Below are positions 18,676-27,117 of a stretch of 64,000 nt of DNA, one piece after another. A program made the position numbers and the translations under genes. The notes under the pieces are model-generated. The model was not told the origin of the DNA. It saw only the letters and a list, made by a program, of their open reading frames with translations, and made no database searches. The stretch spans positions 124,001 to 188,000 of the forward strand of contig JADCFN010000028.1 in NCBI GenBank assembly GCA_020249505.1, read 5' to 3'. Position 1 is the stretch's first letter, and each line of letters starts with the position of its first letter. The stretch is from Roseomonas sp. (lineage in GTDB: Bacteria; Pseudomonadota; Alphaproteobacteria; Acetobacterales; Acetobacteraceae).

Positions 18676-19524
18676 ATGAGCGCGAGTGTGGTCGCCGAAG
18701 GATCGGCGGGGGAAAAGAAGTCGCGGCCAGGGGGGAAGGTCTGGCCGCGGCTGAAAGCTGTTCTGCTCGCGCTCGTGGTGCCGCTTGCGCTGTTGCTCGG
18801 TTGGCATTTGGCGGTGAAGGCGGGGATGACGCGGCTTATCCCCTCCCCCGCCGATGTCGCCGAATATATGGTGGATTTCGCCATTGGCGGCATTTGGGAT
18901 GATGCGTTTTCGGCAACGCTGCATATCCACCTGTTTGCTTCCATGCAGCGGGTCTATGGCGGCTTCGCACTGGCCGCGCTGGTGGCGGTGCCGCTTGGGC
19001 TGCTGATCGGGCGCAATGAACAGGTCCGCGCGCTGCTGGATCCATTCCTGCAATTGATGCGGCCAATTCCGGTGACGGCCTGGTTGCCGCTTTCCATGAT
19101 CCTTTTCGGGCTTGGGCCGCGTTCGGCCTTCTTCCTGGTCTTTCTTGGCGCCTTTTATCCCATTCTGCTGAATACGGTGTTTGGCGTGCGCAGTGTGGAA
19201 AAGCGGCTGTTTGAAGCGGCTTCCATGCTGGGCTGTTCCGGCACGGCGCAATTTTTTCGCGTCGTACTGCCTGCATCCTTGCCTTCCATCTTCACCGGGC
19301 TACGGCTTGGCCTTGGGCTTGCCTGGTTCGTGATTGTGGTGGGGGAGATGACCGGCGTGCCGCAAGGGCTTGGCGCCGTGATCATGGATGGCCGCACCCT
19401 GTCACGCACTGAATTGGTGATTTGCGGCATGATCGTGATCGGCATTGCCGGCTTCATTTCCGATCGCATTATTGTTGCCCTTATGAACCGTCTGCTGCGC
19501 TGGAGCCCTTCGCATCATGGCTGA
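18676..19524 (+). CDS. ABC transporter permease (SsuC/TauC-like)
   Basis: I use ATG 18676, with GAGGG upstream; a TTG just before it is less likely. The 282-residue protein has about six membrane segments (VLLALVVPLALLLGWHLAV, YGGFALAALVAVPLGLLIG, AFFLVFLGAFYPILLNTVFG, LGLAWFVIVVGEMTG, ELVICGMIVIGIAGFISDRI) and the EAA-like loop EAASMLGCSGTAQFFRVVLPASLPSIFTGL that touches the ATPase. It overlaps the ATPase gene by eight bases and follows the binding protein by 11. Confidence 0.93.
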   Translation: MSASVVAEGSAGEKKSRPGGKVWPRLKAVLLALVVPLALLLGWHLAVKAGMTRLIPSPADVAEYMVDFAIGGIWDDAFSATLHIHLFASMQRVYGGFALAALVAVPLGLLIGRNEQVRALLDPFLQLMRPIPVTAWLPLSMILFGLGPRSAFFLVFLGAFYPILLNTVFGVRSVEKRLFEAASMLGCSGTAQFFRVVLPASLPSIFTGLRLGLGLAWFVIVVGEMTGVPQGLGAVIMDGRTLSRTELVICGMIVIGIAGFISDRIIVALMNRLLRWSPSHHG

Positions 19525-20290
19525 GCTTCCCATTCTTGATCTGCGCAATGTCGGCAAGGTCTATGAGCTGAATGACCAGCGCATCGAAGCCTTGCGCGAT
19601 GCTAATCTTGTTGTGGAGAAAGGCGAATTTGTTTGCCTGATCGGCGCATCCGGCTGCGGCAAATCCACCTTGCTCCGCATTGTCGCAGGCTTTGAACCAC
19701 CCAGCGCCGGTGAGGCGCTGATGTGGGACAAGCCCATAGCCGGCCCCGCGCCGGATCGTGGCATGGTGTTTCAGGATTACGGGCTGTTTCCCTGGCTTTC
19801 TGTCCGGCAGAATATCGGCTTCGGCCCGGCATCGCGCGGCCTTCCCAAGGCTGAGTTGCGCGCTTTGGTGGACCGTTTCGTCGATATGGTGGGGCTGACA
19901 CGATTTGCCGATGCCTATCCGCATCAGCTCTCCGGTGGGATGAAGCAGCGGGTCGCGATTGCGCGTGTGCTCGCGAATGATGCTGAGATGGTGCTGATGG
20001 ATGAACCCTTCGGCGCCCTGGATGCCATGACGCGGGAGCGGTTGCAGGATGAATTGCTGGATATCTGGCAGCGCACCAAGCTGACGGTGCTGTTCGTCAC
20101 GCATTCGATTGAAGAAGCGATTTTCCTGGCTGATCGTGTTGTGGTGATGGAACCCGGGCCGGGGCGGATTGCGAGTGAGCATCGCATCGAATTGCCGCGG
20201 CCACGCGATGTTTCTTCCCCGGAATTCAATGCGGTGCGGCGTGATCTTTCGGCGCGGCTGCATAGCCATCATGGGAAGAAGGCGGCGTGA
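19517..20290 (+). CDS. ABC transporter ATP-binding protein (SsuB/TauB-like)
   Basis: The 257-residue ATPase has Walker A GASGCGKSTLLRIVAGFEPP, Q-loop FQDYGLFPWLSV, signature LSGGMKQRVAIARVLAND, Walker B VLMDEPFGALDAMTRE and H-loop FVTHSIEEAIFLADRVVVM. This is the nitrate/sulfonate/taurine subfamily. It powers the permease and binding protein encoded directly upstream. Its stop is overlapped by the GTG start of the deacetylase gene (GTGA). Confidence 0.95.
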   Translation: MAELPILDLRNVGKVYELNDQRIEALRDANLVVEKGEFVCLIGASGCGKSTLLRIVAGFEPPSAGEALMWDKPIAGPAPDRGMVFQDYGLFPWLSVRQNIGFGPASRGLPKAELRALVDRFVDMVGLTRFADAYPHQLSGGMKQRVAIARVLANDAEMVLMDEPFGALDAMTRERLQDELLDIWQRTKLTVLFVTHSIEEAIFLADRVVVMEPGPGRIASEHRIELPRPRDVSSPEFNAVRRDLSARLHSHHGKKAA

Positions 20291-21171
20291 CCAACCCTGT
20301 TCAGCGGCTGCGCTATACCGCTCCTTCCGATCGGCCCCGCCATAGCCTGCCGGGCGGGCAGAAGCTGATCCTGTGGCCCGTGGTGAATATCGAGAATTGG
20401 CTGATCGAAAACCCCATGCCGCGCCAGGTGCTGGTGGCGCCCACGGCGGCGGTTTTGCAGCCGGACCTGCCGAATTGGGCTTGGCATGAATATGGGATGC
20501 GCGTGGGCTTTTGGCGCTTTCTGGACATGTTTGAAAAGCATGGCATGCGCCCAACGCTTTCCATTAATGGCAGTGTGATTGAAGATTACCCCCGCGTGGC
20601 GGCTGCGGCGCGCGATGCTGGTTGGGAATTCATGGGCCATGGTTGGGTGCAGGTTCCTACGCATAAAATGCCCAATCAGCGGGAGGCCATTAGCCGCACC
20701 GTGAAGACCATCACCGATTTCACCGGGCGCGCCTGCCGGGGCTGGCTGGGGCCGGGGCTAACCGAAACATTGGAAACGCCCGAACTACTGGCCGAAGCTG
20801 GCATTTCCTGGCTTGGTGATTTCGTGGTGGATGATCTGCCGGCGCGCGTGGCAACAGCGCATGGGGAAATGCTGTCCTTGCCCTATTCGGTGGAACTCAA
20901 TGACATCCCCGTCGTGATGATCCAGCACCATGATGAGGAAGAATTGCCCCGCCGCGCCCGTCTGCACGCCAAGCGCCTGATTGCGGAGGCCGAGGCTTCT
21001 GCCGGCGTGAAGATCATGTGCATCGCGATCCACCCCTATATCTCGGCCGTGCCGCATCGGATTGAGGCGCTGGCGGCGCTTTTCGCGGAATTGGCGGCTG
21101 ATCCGCGCGTGGTCTGCATGCAGGGCGATCAGATTGCCGCCTGGTATCGCGCGAGTGAGGATGGGGCGTGA
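20287..21171 (+). CDS. Polysaccharide deacetylase-family protein, PuuE/allantoinase-like
   Basis: It has 294 residues from a GTG start that overlaps the ATPase stop. The NodB-homology fold is recognisable (VGFWRFLDMFEKHGMRPTLSING, WEFMGHGWVQVPTHKMPNQREAI, FTGRACRGWLGPGLTETLETPELLAEAG). It resembles the PuuE branch, whose known member is a metal-independent allantoinase, rather than chitin deacetylases: the usual Asp-Asp motif is replaced by LWPVVNIENW. No signal peptide is seen, so it acts in the cytoplasm. Together with allophanate hydrolase it suggests hydrolysis of a ureide or cyclic amide that the ABC transporter imports. Confidence 0.8.
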   Translation: MTNPVQRLRYTAPSDRPRHSLPGGQKLILWPVVNIENWLIENPMPRQVLVAPTAAVLQPDLPNWAWHEYGMRVGFWRFLDMFEKHGMRPTLSINGSVIEDYPRVAAAARDAGWEFMGHGWVQVPTHKMPNQREAISRTVKTITDFTGRACRGWLGPGLTETLETPELLAEAGISWLGDFVVDDLPARVATAHGEMLSLPYSVELNDIPVVMIQHHDEEELPRRARLHAKRLIAEAEASAGVKIMCIAIHPYISAVPHRIEALAALFAELAADPRVVCMQGDQIAAWYRASEDGA

Positions 21172-21181
21172 GGAAATCGCC

Positions 21182-21955
21182 TCATCCAAGGAAAAATCCC
21201 CGGACCAGCCCGAACATCCCAGTGCAGAACAGAATGGTCAAAGCCACCTGCCGGTAAAGCTGTTCATTGCCCAGCCCCTGAAAGGCGCGCCCGCCTATCC
21301 AGGCGCCAGCCAACATGACCGGGAGTAGGAGCGCCGCCCGGATAAGCGCCGTGACCCCCGCGACACCTGATGCCATCACAATAGCAATCAGCAAAAATTG
21401 CGTCAGGAAGTAATAGGTGACGATATTGGCGCGGTTCACCTGTGGCGGGTCATTGCCCGAGAGCAAATAAAGCAGCACGGGCGGGCCGCCCACGCTGGTG
21501 GTGGCCATCATCGCCCCTGAAACAGCACCAACCAGGATCGTGGCGGGCTTGCTTCTGCGGCCCTTGTAGCGCCAGCCGGTCCACATGATCACCACGAAAA
21601 CCACGATCACCGCTGAAACCGCCGTAATGATCGCATTCTTGTCCACATTCGCCAGCAGCCAAACGCCAAGCGGCATGGCGGCGCAGGCGGCGATGCTCAT
21701 TGGCGTCAGCAGCTTCCAATCGGCGTGCTGGCGCACCTGCGGAAAAAGCTGGAAGGAGACGATCAATTCAATCGCCACCACCGTCACCACCATATCCGCC
21801 GAACCGAAAAGCATGGCGAAGATAGGCGCCATCAACATCGCCGAACCAAAACCGGCAAAGCCACGCATCAGCCCCGCGACGAAGGTCACGCCCAGCGCGG
21901 CCCAGATATTGATCCCGTCGAAAATCAGGGCGAGATGGGCAAGGATATCCGACAC
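21182..21955 (-). CDS. TauE/SafE-family membrane permease
   Basis: The 257-residue protein is mostly hydrophobic, with about seven to eight membrane segments, including LGVTFVAGLMRGFAGFGSAMLMAPIFAMLF, MVVTVVAIELIVSF, AIITAVSAVIVVFVVIMW and the second half-repeat VGAVSGAMMATTSVGGPPVLLYLL. The paired G-F-G and G-G-P motifs in the two repeats are typical of TauE/SafE proteins, proposed to export sulfite, sulfoacetate or other organic anions. It is convergent with the deacetylase gene (10 bases between stops). Confidence 0.88.
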   Translation of the reverse strand: MSDILAHLALIFDGINIWAALGVTFVAGLMRGFAGFGSAMLMAPIFAMLFGSADMVVTVVAIELIVSFQLFPQVRQHADWKLLTPMSIAACAAMPLGVWLLANVDKNAIITAVSAVIVVFVVIMWTGWRYKGRRSKPATILVGAVSGAMMATTSVGGPPVLLYLLSGNDPPQVNRANIVTYYFLTQFLLIAIVMASGVAGVTALIRAALLLPVMLAGAWIGGRAFQGLGNEQLYRQVALTILFCTGMFGLVRGFFLG

Positions 21956-22040
21956 AAGGGGAGCTTAAAGGATTTTCAAATCAAGTGGAATGACTTGGAG
22001 GCTCGGATCATGTGACCACCGGAGAAGTATTGGCTTAAAG

Positions 22041-22114
22041 CGCGCCCTGGTGGATTCGAACCACCGACCCACAGCTTAGAAGGCTGTTGCTCTATCCAAC
22101 TGAGCTAAGGGCGC
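22041..22114 (-). tRNA. tRNA-Arg (anticodon TCT)
   Basis: The minus strand folds into a full cloverleaf: acceptor GCGCCCT/AGGGCGC, D-arm GCTC-AGTTGGATA-GAGC, anticodon stem ACAGC/GCTGT with loop CTTCTAA, and T-arm GGTGG-TTCGAAT-CCACC. The anticodon TCT reads AGA. The discriminator is G at 22041. CCA is not encoded. Confidence 0.97.
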
Positions 22115-22362
22115 CCCTAATGAATGGCCATATAACACGCTGAGCCATGCCCAACCAAGAGATACCAGGCGGCAGGGGAACCTGTTTGGCATCAAACAAA
22201 TATGATCCCTTGAGGCACCATAGGCAAAATGCCACGTTGGGGAGGGACACTCTACGTGAACAATTCGCCCGGCGCATTGTGGTGCATCGCGATGCGCGAC
22301 AGACAGTCAAACAAAGATCAAGCGCATCTACCGCACAGGGGGGCTGAGGAGGAGGCGATGCG

Positions 22363-23289
22363 CTAGCCGGCGCCGCGCCCTTCCCCTTGCGTTTCTGTGT
22401 TGAGCAATTCCAACAGCTTGCGCCGCGGCGTTGGGCGAGCGGTGGCGAGATTAGGTACGTGATGGACCTCAAGGAAATCGAGATTGGGTTCCGCGGGCCG
22501 ATAGATTGGCAAAGCACCATCCATGGGGATCATGGTCAATTCCATGGGATCAAAACCAGCATCAAGTCGCTTCTGGCTCGGTGCGCTAAAATTAGGCTGT
22601 TCTATCCACGCCTTCAACTGTGCATTGGTAATCACATAAGCACCCGCCGTACTGTCGGTGCATTTCTCAAAAATCACATCGCCATCGAAATCAGGCATTT
22701 TTAAAAAATCCGGGCCTGGGCGCTCCGGTGAGCGCAGTGATGGGGGATTAGGCCGGTCCAGAAACGCGCGCCAGCCACATCCCTTAAAGCGGAAAATTTC
22801 GAAACGATTGGGTAATAGAACCTTATCCTCACCATGCGTCTGATAGAATTTTGCCGCTTTGCGGAAGAAAGCGGGATCGGTGATAACTGTATCGTCTTCG
22901 ATAAAACAAAAGAGATCGTATTTTCCAATATTTCGTGCGAAAACCCTACGGCATTCGTAGCCCAATTGGCGCGGCGGCCCGGACCAAATGCGCGCCCGCA
23001 AAGGCCCATCACTTGCGAGCTCGGCCAGCAGATTTTCCTCAGGCACCGAAACTACAATAACATCACCTTGGGTTGTTCGAGGGACTGAATTGACGAATTC
23101 ATTGGCGATGCGGTTTTTGGTTCCGAGGGTGAAGGCCGAGGGCGAGAGAAGACTTTGTATCTGCCGAAAGCAGCTCTGAAATTCGGTCAGGCGCTTATTC
23201 AGCGGATCGGTATTTGAGCCATTGCTGTAGCCGCTATCGGCCGAGTTGCGACGAAAAAAATGCGGAATGCACACAAGAACGCGAAGCAT
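22363..23289 (-). CDS. Glycosyltransferase-like protein of unknown specificity
   Basis: I start the gene at ATG 23289 (MLRVLVCIPHFFRRNSADSG; AAGGG about ten bases upstream), giving 308 residues. The opening VLVCIPHFF and the acidic motif in YDLFCFIEDDTVITDPAFF look like a GT-A glycosyltransferase: beta-strand followed by a metal-binding acidic triplet. I cannot assign a family or a sugar. Base composition is clearly lower in GC than the neighbours (26 of 60 bases at 22861-22920). It lies next to tRNA-Arg, with a 248-base gap at 22115-22362 that shows no gene. Alone, it may modify a surface glycan or flagellin; that is speculation. Confidence 0.6.
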   Translation of the reverse strand: MLRVLVCIPHFFRRNSADSGYSNGSNTDPLNKRLTEFQSCFRQIQSLLSPSAFTLGTKNRIANEFVNSVPRTTQGDVIVVSVPEENLLAELASDGPLRARIWSGPPRQLGYECRRVFARNIGKYDLFCFIEDDTVITDPAFFRKAAKFYQTHGEDKVLLPNRFEIFRFKGCGWRAFLDRPNPPSLRSPERPGPDFLKMPDFDGDVIFEKCTDSTAGAYVITNAQLKAWIEQPNFSAPSQKRLDAGFDPMELTMIPMDGALPIYRPAEPNLDFLEVHHVPNLATARPTPRRKLLELLNTETQGEGRGAG

Positions 23290-23510
23290 ATTCTGGACCC
23301 TTTTGCGCCTTTGGCTTGATTTTAAGATGCTAGATCGCCTGCATGCCGGCTTTGCGTTTTTTATAACGGCCCAACAACATGTCTGCGGCGCCGCTGAGTG
23401 CTGCTGCATCGCCATGTCGCCGTGGCTGTTCATGCAGGTCACAAATGAACGCCACGCGTAAACACGAGCATGCCGTGCCTCGGGCCACAGGGGCTGATAA
23501 GGTTGGCGCG

Positions 23511-23837
23511 TCAATGCGACCAATTCTCATGCCGGCCGAATTTGAAGTTATCGGCATAGACCTTGGGTTTGATGGTACCCGCAGCCTTGGCCGGCGCCTC
23601 AGCCTCATAGCGCAAGCCTTGGGCTTCAGCATAGGCAATCGCCTGTTCGCGTGTTTCGAAATGCAGCGCCACCTGTTTTGCCGTATCGGCCGAGCCATAC
23701 CAGCCGACCAATTGATCGGCGCGCTGTGCTTCGCTCGGCACAAAACTGAGTACCCAGCCCGCCTTGGCAGACCGTCCGGATTGCATGGCAGATTTCGCCT
23801 GCTGGTAGATGCGCGCAAAGCCTTTAGTATCAGACAT
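23511..23837 (-). CDS. NADH dehydrogenase accessory subunit, NDUFS4 homologue
   Basis: The 108-residue protein shows the NDUFS4 pattern: ARIYQQAKSAMQSGRSAKAGWVLSF, DQLVGWYGSADTAKQVALHFETREQAIAYAEAQGL, and the C-terminal YADNFKFGRHENWSH. This conserved ending places it at the NADH-binding arm of complex I in alphaproteobacteria and mitochondria, as an accessory subunit that stabilises the enzyme. Complex I core genes (nuo) are not in the window; the gene stands alone, as is usual. The gap 23290-23510 toward the glycosyltransferase holds nothing I recognise. Confidence 0.93.
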   Translation of the reverse strand: MSDTKGFARIYQQAKSAMQSGRSAKAGWVLSFVPSEAQRADQLVGWYGSADTAKQVALHFETREQAIAYAEAQGLRYEAEAPAKAAGTIKPKVYADNFKFGRHENWSH

Positions 23838-23969
23838 TGGGTTACCTCTTCCTCAGGGGCTTTTGTCCACCATTCGGCGCCGAATCTCAAGCGAAAGCCA
23901 AATGGCTTCCCCGGGCACGGGAATTGCAGCTAACCTTTTGGCGCTTACGCTAAATCAAGGACCCCCGCC

Positions 23970-25118
23970 ATGCTGCCTAGCCAACGCGATGCCTTCGATA
24001 TCCCGCGGGATGTCTGCTACCTGAATGCGGCCTCCTGGAGCCCCCTGCCCCGCGCCGTACAGGCCGCCGGGCATGAGGGGGTGGAGCGCAAGGCACGCCC
24101 TTGGGAAGTGAACCCTGGCCTCGCCCGCGCACAGCACGAAAGGACCCGCGCCGCCGCCGCCGCGCTGATTGGTGCGGCGCCTGAGGATGTGGCGCTGATC
24201 CCCTCGGTCTCCTACGGTGTTGCAGTGGCGGGCAAGATTTTTGCGCCCCCCGCCGGCACGCGGGTCTTGCTGGTGGAAGACGACCATTCCTCGCCCGTGC
24301 TGGAATGGATGACGCGCGCCGCTGAACAGGGCTTTGCCGTGGAGGTGGTGCGGCGGCCTGCCAATGGCGATTGGACCTCGGCGGTGCTGGAGGCCATTGC
24401 CCGGCCCGGGGCAGCGCCGGTATCGCTCGCCTCAATCTCCTCAGTGCATTGGGCCGATGGCGGCGCGATTGATGTCAGCGCCATTGCGCCGGCCTTGCGT
24501 AGCCGCGGCGCCGCCTTGTTGGTGGATGCAACCCACGGCGCCGGAGTCACGCCGCTGGATATGGCTGAGCTTGATCCGGATTTCCTGATTTTCCCGACAT
24601 ACAAATGGGTGCTGGGGCCTTATGGGCGCGCCTTCATGTATATCGCCAAGCGTCGGCAGGAAGGCGTGCCGCTGGAACAAACCGGCTTTGGCCGCCGCGC
24701 CATTGCCTCGGAAGCTGCGCCCTATTTGAAGGACACTGCCTTCGCCCCCACCGCGCGCCGGTTTGATATGGGGGAACGCGATCATTTCATCTCCCTGGAA
24801 ATGGCGGCCGTGGGCATGGAGATGATGGCGGCATGGGGCCCAGCCGCCATCAGCGAAAGGCTTGGCGTGCTGACGGATCGGCTAGCCAAGGGCTTGGCTG
24901 CGCAAGGTGCGACGCTTACCGAAAAGCGCTTTCGCGTGCCGCATATTCTGAGCATCGCCTTTCCGGATGGCATGCCGGAAGGGCTGGTGGAAAAACTCGC
25001 GGCTTCAGGCGCACATGTCGCGCCAAGGCTTGGGCGCGTGCGTATCAGCCCGCATGTCTATAATGATGAGGCGGATATTGATCGCTTCCTGGAAATCTGG
25101 GGCAAGGTCACGCAATAA
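23970..25118 (+). CDS. Aminotransferase class V family protein
   Basis: The 382-residue PLP enzyme begins MLPSQRDAFDIPRDVCYLNAASWSPLPRA. The cofactor aspartate is in LLVDATHGAGVTPLDM and the Schiff-base lysine in FLIFPTYKWVLGPYGRAFMYI. This puts it in the cysteine desulfurase/isopenicillin-N epimerase/kynureninase group; the substrate is not clear. It lacks the SufS or NifS active-site Cys loop, so it is probably not an iron-sulfur assembly enzyme. It converges with the monooxygenase gene, and the two overlap by 11 bases at their 3-prime ends. Confidence 0.85.
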   Translation: MLPSQRDAFDIPRDVCYLNAASWSPLPRAVQAAGHEGVERKARPWEVNPGLARAQHERTRAAAAALIGAAPEDVALIPSVSYGVAVAGKIFAPPAGTRVLLVEDDHSSPVLEWMTRAAEQGFAVEVVRRPANGDWTSAVLEAIARPGAAPVSLASISSVHWADGGAIDVSAIAPALRSRGAALLVDATHGAGVTPLDMAELDPDFLIFPTYKWVLGPYGRAFMYIAKRRQEGVPLEQTGFGRRAIASEAAPYLKDTAFAPTARRFDMGERDHFISLEMAAVGMEMMAAWGPAAISERLGVLTDRLAKGLAAQGATLTEKRFRVPHILSIAFPDGMPEGLVEKLAASGAHVAPRLGRVRISPHVYNDEADIDRFLEIWGKVTQ

Positions 25119-27030
25119 GATAATCGGCGGGATCAAGGTTTTCCGTCATGCGCCGATAATCTACCAGGCGGAAGGGTGAATTGGTCACCACCCTGCCCGC
25201 CTTGTTCTTGTACCAACTGCCGACACCGGGATGCGTCCAGACCATGCGCGCATGCGTCGCATCCAGAAAATCATTATAGGTAGCGCAGCGATCCTCACGG
25301 ATTTCGATGCTGCGCGCACCGCTTTCTACCAATTCCCGGATGGCCTGCATGATGTAGCGCACCTGGCATTCCGAATGGAACATCGCACTGCCACCATGCG
25401 CCAGATTCGTCCCCGGTCCGTACAGCATGAAGAAATTCGGAAAGCGCGGCACGGTAATGCCAAGAAAGGCGCGCGGATCATCATCGCCCCAAAGTTCGCG
25501 CACGGAAACGCCATCGCGACCAAAAATCTCGAAAGACCCAAGCGCCTTGGCGCCATCAAAACCTGTTGCCATGATGATGACATCGGCGGGGTGGTGGCGG
25601 CCATCGGTGGTTTCAACGCCATCCTTCACAATGCGCGCAATCGGGGTGGTGACCAGTTCCACATGCGGCGCGGTCAGCATCTTGTACCAGCCATTATCGC
25701 GCAGCATGCGCTTGCCATAGGGCGGATAGGGCGGCACCACCTTTTCCAGCAAATCCGTGCGATTGCCGATCTGCGTCTTGATATAGCCGATGATATCCTC
25801 GCGCAGCTTCTGATTGGTGGCATTAAGCGATTGCGCCGGTTGGTCCCAATTCGGGTCCTTATGGAGCGACGCATGCATGCCATCAGCGGATGCCCATAAA
25901 AGCTGAAAGCGATACCATTTGGCATAGAAGGGAATATGCTTAAGCGCTGCCTTCTTCGCTTCTGACACCACCGCATGGTAATTGGCGTTATAGACCGCCC
26001 AATGCGCCTGGCGCTGGAAAATGGTGAAATGGCCAAGCTTGGGCGCAATGGAAGGCCCGGCCTGCATGCCTGATGCGCCGGTGCCGATCATCGCCACGCG
26101 CTTACCATCCAGCGCCACGCCATGATCCCAACGCGCGGTATGAAATAGCGGGCCGGCGAAATCCTCGATACCGGGAATGGGTGGGATCACCGGCCGACTG
26201 ATGGTGCCCACGGCGCCCACCAGCGCCTCAAATTCATGGGTTTCTTCGCGCCCTTCGGCATCGCGCGTTGTTACGCGCCACAGCGCCGCCGCCTCATCAT
26301 AATGCGCGGCAACCACGCTGGTGTTCAGGTGCAAATGTGGCCGCAGCCCATACTTATCGGCAATGCCTTCCAGATAGTTCCAAAGCTGATCGCGCTTGGA
26401 AAAATGCTCCGGCCAATCATGGTTTGGCTCAAACGACAGCGAATAGAAATGATTGGGGGTATCCACGCCGCAGCCCGGATAGTCGTTTTCATACCAGGTG
26501 CCGCCCACGGCATCGTTCTTTTCGAAAATCGTGAAGGGCAGCCCGGCTTCCTGGAGCTTGATCGCCATCAGCAGGCCGGAAACGCCTGCCCCGATAATGC
26601 CCGTGCGAAACGCCGCACGGCGCACTTCCGGCACATCGCGCCGCCACTGCACGGTTTTGGGGTCCGGCGCATCCACCACGGTTTCTTCGCGGATCAGCGG
26701 CAGGTATTCCGCCGGCACCTCGGCCCCTACGCCAACCGAGAGCATGCGGTGCAGCAGATGCGCGGGCGGTTCCGCAGGCAAGGCGCGCCCGCTTTGCGCG
26801 TAATCCAACAGCACCTCGCGTAGCCGGGCGCGGAGTGCCACGCGTAGCTCATCCGGTGCGGCTTCATGGAAATTCCAGGGACCCTTGATATGCGGCGCCA
26901 GCCGGTCAAGCCATTCCGCCTCACCGCTCAGATGCACCAGCACCATGAGCAAGGGCGCGATATCACCGCCCGCCAGCGCCTCATCCAGCAAGGCAGGGTT
27001 AGACAGAAAGGTTTTCGGGTCAGGAATCAT
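25108..27030 (-). CDS. Flavin-containing monooxygenase, Baeyer-Villiger type
   Basis: From ATG 27030 (MIPDPKTFLSNPALLDEALA) the protein has 640 residues. An N-terminal helical region of about 130 residues precedes the first Rossmann motif GIIGAGVSGLLMAIKLQEAG. The NADPH-binding site is VAMIGTGASGMQAGPSI. Between them FAGPLFHTARWDHG fits the Baeyer-Villiger fingerprint F-x-G-x3-H-T-x2-W. Such enzymes use NADPH and O2 to turn ketones into esters or lactones. No clear ribosome site precedes this ATG, and an in-frame TTG lies at 27066. An N-terminal extension is known in several members of this group. Confidence 0.9.
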   Translation of the reverse strand: MIPDPKTFLSNPALLDEALAGGDIAPLLMVLVHLSGEAEWLDRLAPHIKGPWNFHEAAPDELRVALRARLREVLLDYAQSGRALPAEPPAHLLHRMLSVGVGAEVPAEYLPLIREETVVDAPDPKTVQWRRDVPEVRRAAFRTGIIGAGVSGLLMAIKLQEAGLPFTIFEKNDAVGGTWYENDYPGCGVDTPNHFYSLSFEPNHDWPEHFSKRDQLWNYLEGIADKYGLRPHLHLNTSVVAAHYDEAAALWRVTTRDAEGREETHEFEALVGAVGTISRPVIPPIPGIEDFAGPLFHTARWDHGVALDGKRVAMIGTGASGMQAGPSIAPKLGHFTIFQRQAHWAVYNANYHAVVSEAKKAALKHIPFYAKWYRFQLLWASADGMHASLHKDPNWDQPAQSLNATNQKLREDIIGYIKTQIGNRTDLLEKVVPPYPPYGKRMLRDNGWYKMLTAPHVELVTTPIARIVKDGVETTDGRHHPADVIIMATGFDGAKALGSFEIFGRDGVSVRELWGDDDPRAFLGITVPRFPNFFMLYGPGTNLAHGGSAMFHSECQVRYIMQAIRELVESGARSIEIREDRCATYNDFLDATHARMVWTHPGVGSWYKNKAGRVVTNSPFRLVDYRRMTENLDPADYLIA

Positions 27031-27064
27031 GACTGTTAGGTGACCACGACAGCCGCCCAAATGC

Positions 27065-27093
27065 AAAAGGGCCCTGCATATCCTGCAGGGCCC
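27065..27093 (-). terminator. Terminator of glnA
   Basis: GGGCCCTGCA (27069-27078) and TGCAGGGCCC (27084-27093) form a perfect 10-bp stem with a 5-base loop. On the minus strand, TTTT follows directly. It starts 24 bases after the glnA stop codon. Confidence 0.8.
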
Positions 27094-27117
27094 CTTCCCG
27101 TTCCAATCCGGTCAGGA

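Noticed and set aside
22092-22520. Frame covering the tRNA side and the end of the glycosyltransferase-like gene
   Set aside because: It runs into the tRNA and overlaps a better supported gene in another frame; its composition is Cys/Arg/Ser-rich and not protein-like.
22041-23289. Genomic island inserted at tRNA-Arg
   Set aside because: No integrase, no direct repeat of the tRNA 3-prime end is seen, and the odd gene lies on the 5-prime side of the tRNA.
23330-23890. Minus-strand frame overlapping the NDUFS4 homologue
   Set aside because: The other frame at 23511-23837 carries the conserved NDUFS4 pattern throughout, so this one is a shadow.
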